DNA from: an uncultured Collinsella sp.
Lineage (GTDB): Bacteria > Actinomycetota > Coriobacteriia > Coriobacteriales > Coriobacteriaceae
Direction of reading: 5' to 3'
NCBI GenBank assembly: GCA_900545555.1
Contig: UQZI01000023.1
Span: forward strand, 1 to 27,861
Length of the DNA: 27,861 bases
The position numbers were made by a program, and so were the translations under genes. Below the pieces are notes generated by a model that worked only from the letters and a program-made list of their open reading frames with translations, was not told where the DNA came from and ran no database searches. This document shows positions 25,152-27,861 of the stretch, in pieces. Each line of letters starts with the position of its first letter. The stretch's first letter is position 1.

Positions 25152-26218
25152 TGACGTTCCAGATCACCCGCGGCCAGCGCCCCCGCCCGCAGAAGGTCGT
25201 CATCTACGGCCCCGAGGGCGTCGGCAAGACGCTGCTGGCGGCTCAGTTCCCAAGCCCCCTGTTCATCGACACCGAGAGCTCGTCCGACTACCTGGACGTC
25301 CCACGCCTTCCCGCGCCCACGAGCTGGCAGATGCTGCTCGATGAGGTCACGTGGATTCGAGATTTCCCCGAGGAGTGCGGAGGCACACTTGTCTTGGACA
25401 CCGCCGACTGGGCGCAGAAGCTCGCAGTCGATGACGTGTGCAGCGCCATGGGCTACAAGAGTATCGAGGACGCCGGCTACGGCAAGGGCTACACCTATGT
25501 CACCGAGCGCTTCGGAAAGCTGCTGAACCTGCTGAGCGAGGTGTGCGAGCGCGGCTGCAACGTGGTCGTGACCGCCCACGCCATTATCAGCAAGTTCGAG
25601 CAGCCCGATGAGATGGGGGCATACGACCGCTGGGGCCTGAAGCTCATCGACGGCAAGAAGGCCAGCGTCGCGGCGATGCTCAAGGAGTGGGCGGACGCAG
25701 TTTTGTTTGCCAACTACAAGACAATCGTCATCACCACAAGCAAGGACGGCAAGGTCGGCAAGGCCCAGGGCGGAAAGAACCGTATGCTCTACTGCTCCCA
25801 TGCCGCCACTTGGGATGCCAAGAACCGCTGGGGCCTGCCGGACGAGGTCCCCATGGAGTACCAGCAGCTGGCGCCGTTCATCCCCGTCCCGCAATTCGCA
25901 CAACCGCAGCAGCAGGTGCAGCAGGTCGAGACGGTCAACGTCTCGACGGTCACGCCGGAGCAGATCGAGCAGGCGAGAAGCATCCCAGACCCGTTCGAGC
26001 CGGAGCGCCCGGCATACCTCAAGACGCTCTACGACCTGATGCAGCGTGACGGCATCAGTGCGGAGACGGTGAGCGAGGCAATCTCCACGCGCGGTTATTT
26101 CCCCGAGGGCACGCCGGTCGACACCCTGCCCGAGGACTTCGCGAAGTTTTTGGTATCGGCCTGGGACAGTATGCGCGAATACATCAATTCCAGCATGGCA
26201 GCCGGTCGAAAGGAGTAA
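25151..26218 (+). CDS. Sak4-like RecA-fold ATPase (phage single-strand annealing/recombination)
   Basis: A 355-residue AAA_24/Sak4-type NTPase, a RecA-like protein that helps phage recombination. Walker A is GPEGVGKT (20-27), Walker B is TLVLDTAD (Asp83), and a sensor-like strand is VVVTAHA (138-144). After about residue 250 a Gln-rich linker (QQQVQQVETVN) leads to a C-terminal helical region. The ATG shares one base with the stop of the ATPase gene, and the DUF669 gene follows after 3 bp, a common order in Gram-positive siphophages. Sak4 proteins work with a single-strand-binding partner; the DUF669 protein is the best candidate here. Confidence 0.88.
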   Translation: MTFQITRGQRPRPQKVVIYGPEGVGKTLLAAQFPSPLFIDTESSSDYLDVPRLPAPTSWQMLLDEVTWIRDFPEECGGTLVLDTADWAQKLAVDDVCSAMGYKSIEDAGYGKGYTYVTERFGKLLNLLSEVCERGCNVVVTAHAIISKFEQPDEMGAYDRWGLKLIDGKKASVAAMLKEWADAVLFANYKTIVITTSKDGKVGKAQGGKNRMLYCSHAATWDAKNRWGLPDEVPMEYQQLAPFIPVPQFAQPQQQVQQVETVNVSTVTPEQIEQARSIPDPFEPERPAYLKTLYDLMQRDGISAETVSEAISTRGYFPEGTPVDTLPEDFAKFLVSAWDSMREYINSSMAAGRKE

Positions 26219-26221
26219 GAA

Positions 26222-26758
26222 ATGGCAAACGACATGGGCCAGTCCTTCGGATGGGACGGCGAGATTAATGCTGTGGAGAACGAGTTCGAGCTTATGGAGC
26301 CCGGTGAGTACTGGGCCACGGTCGAGAACGTCGAGCGCCAGCAGTTCAACGGCAGCGACAAGATGTGTGCCTGCCCCATCGCCAAGGTGAACGTCCGTCT
26401 GGACAACGGTCGAGTGCTCTCCGACCGCCTGTTCCTGAATTCCAAGAGCGCTTGGAAGATCACGCAGTTCTTCGTCTCGATCGGGATGCGAGCGGTCGAT
26501 GCCCCCAAGGAGCAGAAGCTGAAGATGGATTGGGTCGGCGCGGTCGGTCGCCGCTGCAAGATCAAGGTCGGCACCCACGAGTACAAGGACAAGACCTACA
26601 ACGAGATTTCCAAGTGGATGAAGCCCGAGGCGCAGGCCACGGCACCCCAGCAGCACGTCTACGGCAACGCCAACCCAGAGCCTGTCTCGCCTGCATTGCA
26701 AGGCATGATCAACCAGACCTTCCAGCAGGCGCAGGCCGCGCAGAACGGGGGCTTCTAA
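26222..26758 (+). CDS. DUF669 phage protein (probable ssDNA-binding partner)
   Basis: A 178-residue phage early protein that matches DUF669 in its beta-rich core (EPGEYWATVENVER, ACPIAKVNVRLDNGRVLSDR, FLNSKSAWKITQFFVSIGM). The core ends at GRRCKIKVGTHEYKDKTYNEISKW, and a flexible Gln/Ala/Pro-rich tail follows. The OB-like strand pattern and its place between Sak4 and a helicase suggest single-strand DNA binding; that role is inferred. The ATG follows the previous stop by 3 bp. Confidence 0.82.
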   Translation: MANDMGQSFGWDGEINAVENEFELMEPGEYWATVENVERQQFNGSDKMCACPIAKVNVRLDNGRVLSDRLFLNSKSAWKITQFFVSIGMRAVDAPKEQKLKMDWVGAVGRRCKIKVGTHEYKDKTYNEISKWMKPEAQATAPQQHVYGNANPEPVSPALQGMINQTFQQAQAAQNGGF

Positions 26759-26761
26759 GGC

Positions 26762-27861
26762 ATGAAGTTCAACCTGCGTCCCTATCAGGAGCAGGCCATA
26801 GCCGCAATCGAGGAGCGCTGGGAAGCGGGAGACCGCGCAACGCTCCTCGTACAGGCAACGGGCACCGGCAAGACAATCGTCATGGCAGGTGTCACGGAGG
26901 ACGCGGTCCGCGATGGCGGTCGCGTCCTTATTCTTGCCCACCGCGGCGAGCTGCTCCAGCAGGCAGCCGACAAGCTGCAATCATCCACGGGCCTGCGTTG
27001 CTCGGTCGAGAAAGCCGAGGACACAAGCGTGGGGACATTCGAGCGCGTGACGGTCGGCTCCGTCCAGACCCTGTGCCGTGAGAAGCGCCTCCGGGCGCTC
27101 GGCAGGGACAGGTTCACGCACATTCTCGTCGACGAGTGCCATCACGCCGTCTCATCGAGCTATCAGGCGGTGCTCGACTACTTCGCCGGCGCTAAGGTGC
27201 TCGGCGTTACAGCCACGGCGGACCGCGGGGACCGCCAAAACCTCGGCAAGGTGTTCGATTCGCTGGCATTCGAGTACAACATGCCCGAGGCCATCAAAGA
27301 CGGCTATCTTTGCCCCATCAAGGCGCAAACCGTGCCGCTACAGCTCGACATTTCAAATGTTTCAGTTCGCTCCGGCGACTGGGCGGCAGACGAGCTGGGT
27401 ACCGCACTCGACCCGTATCTGCCGCAAATCGCCCAGGAGATGAAGAACGCCGGGCTTGAGGAGCGCAAGACGGTCGTGTTCCTGCCGCTGATCAAGACCA
27501 GCCAGAAGTTCTGCCGACTGCTCAACGAGTGCGGTTTCCGCGCCGTGGAGGTCAACGGGCAGAGCGAGGACCGCGCACAGATCCTGAAAGACTTCGACAG
27601 CGGTAAATACGACGTGCTGTGCAACTCGCTCCTCTTGACTGAAGGGTGGGATTGCCCGAGCGTCGACTGCATCGTCAACCTCCGACCGACCAAGAGCCGT
27701 GCGCTCTATGCCCAGATAGTGGGTCGCGGCACGCGCCTGTCTCCCGAGACAGGCAAGACCGACCTGCTGTTGCTGGATTTCCTGTGGATGACCGACAAGC
27801 ACGAGCTGTGCCGCCCGGCAGACCTGGTCTGTGAGGACCGCACTGTGGCCCGCCAGATGAC
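26762..27861 (+). CDS. phage SF2 DEAD/DEAH-box helicase (cut by the window end)
   Basis: DNA helicase of the replication block; 366 codons are visible and the end lies outside the window. The SF2 motifs are in order: Q-like RPYQEQA (6-12), Walker A ATGTGKT (32-38), motif Ia LILAHRGEL, motif II DECHH (124-128), motif III TATADR (150-155), motif V LLLTEGWDCPSVD, and motif VI QIVGRGTRL (318-326). It resembles the UvsW/RecG-like single-protein helicases common in siphophages. The ATG at 26762 follows the DUF669 stop by 3 bp, with AAGG in the stop region as a weak ribosome site. Confidence 0.9.
   Translation, partial: MKFNLRPYQEQAIAAIEERWEAGDRATLLVQATGTGKTIVMAGVTEDAVRDGGRVLILAHRGELLQQAADKLQSSTGLRCSVEKAEDTSVGTFERVTVGSVQTLCREKRLRALGRDRFTHILVDECHHAVSSSYQAVLDYFAGAKVLGVTATADRGDRQNLGKVFDSLAFEYNMPEAIKDGYLCPIKAQTVPLQLDISNVSVRSGDWAADELGTALDPYLPQIAQEMKNAGLEERKTVVFLPLIKTSQKFCRLLNECGFRAVEVNGQSEDRAQILKDFDSGKYDVLCNSLLLTEGWDCPSVDCIVNLRPTKSRALYAQIVGRGTRLSPETGKTDLLLLDFLWMTDKHELCRPADLVCEDRTVARQM

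Larger units (their letters stand above)
18510..27861. mobile_element. prophage or integrative element, left part
   Basis: An integrase reading outwards, a divergent repressor/Cro switch, many small overlapping rightward genes and a Sak4-DUF669-helicase block make this the early region of a temperate phage. The left boundary lies between the dipeptidase stop (18453) and the integrase stop (18532); no tRNA target is visible. Structural, lysis and right attachment regions lie beyond the window, so completeness cannot be judged. Codon use is more AT-rich from 18532 to about 22600 than in the genes to the left. Confidence 0.85.

Noticed and set aside
25148..26980. A 610-codon minus-strand frame opposite the phage recombination genes
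   Set aside because: It spans three well-supported plus-strand genes and is Leu-rich and low in complexity, which is typical of antisense GC-rich DNA.

Overview
The window looks like a chromosomal segment of a high-GC Gram-positive gut actinobacterium of the class Coriobacteriia, most likely Collinsella or a close relative. This rests on general style only: mid-to-high GC with GC-rich third positions, strong GGAGG ribosome sites, Gram-positive lipoproteins, a LAxTG-type surface protein and a C69 dipeptidase. No rRNA or housekeeping marker gene is present to fix the genus.

Region 1 (1-7299) is a type I restriction-modification locus with a DNA-inversion module. On the minus strand lie hsdR, hsdM and a full hsdS. 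Facing them on the plus strand are a tyrosine recombinase gene and a half-length hsdS that overlaps it by 4 bp. The LNGYL-coding sequence between the two halves of HsdS is a short imperfect palindrome. It occurs three times (1-16, 1467-1494, 2113-2130), with the middle copy inverted relative to the other two. Inversion at these sites should swap target-recognition half-genes and so change the methylation specificity. A further half-gene probably continues off the left edge.

Region 2 (7300-10440) holds a non-coding stretch with two hairpins, a small unknown gene, an ADP-ribosylglycohydrolase-family gene, a HicA/HicB toxin-antitoxin pair and a small PH-like protein. Region 3 (10442-14924) encodes the cell surface: a Tat-exported PI-PLC-X-domain protein with a C-terminal anchor, then two paralogous lipoproteins. 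Each of these three genes has its own terminator, and the two lipoprotein genes share an 18-bp upstream motif.

Region 4 (14980-18509) is metabolic. A cyclodeaminase/cyclohydrolase gene (fchA) is followed at 2 bp by folD, whose product lacks the canonical cyclohydrolase Lys and Gln, so the two proteins may share work that one FolD usually does. A 230-bp MITE-like inverted-repeat element separates folD from a C69 dipeptidase gene.

Region 5 (about 18510 to the right edge) is the early half of a prophage or integrative element. It runs from an integrase through an unknown leftward gene, a repressor, a divergent control region with TTTCGTAA operators and a Cro-like gene. Then come several tiny genes, an excisionase-like HTH protein and a zinc-ribbon protein. 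The right end is a recombination/replication block: SMC/RecN-like ATPase, Sak4-like RecA-fold ATPase, DUF669 protein and an SF2 helicase cut by the window end. The rest of the element and its right attachment site lie outside the window.
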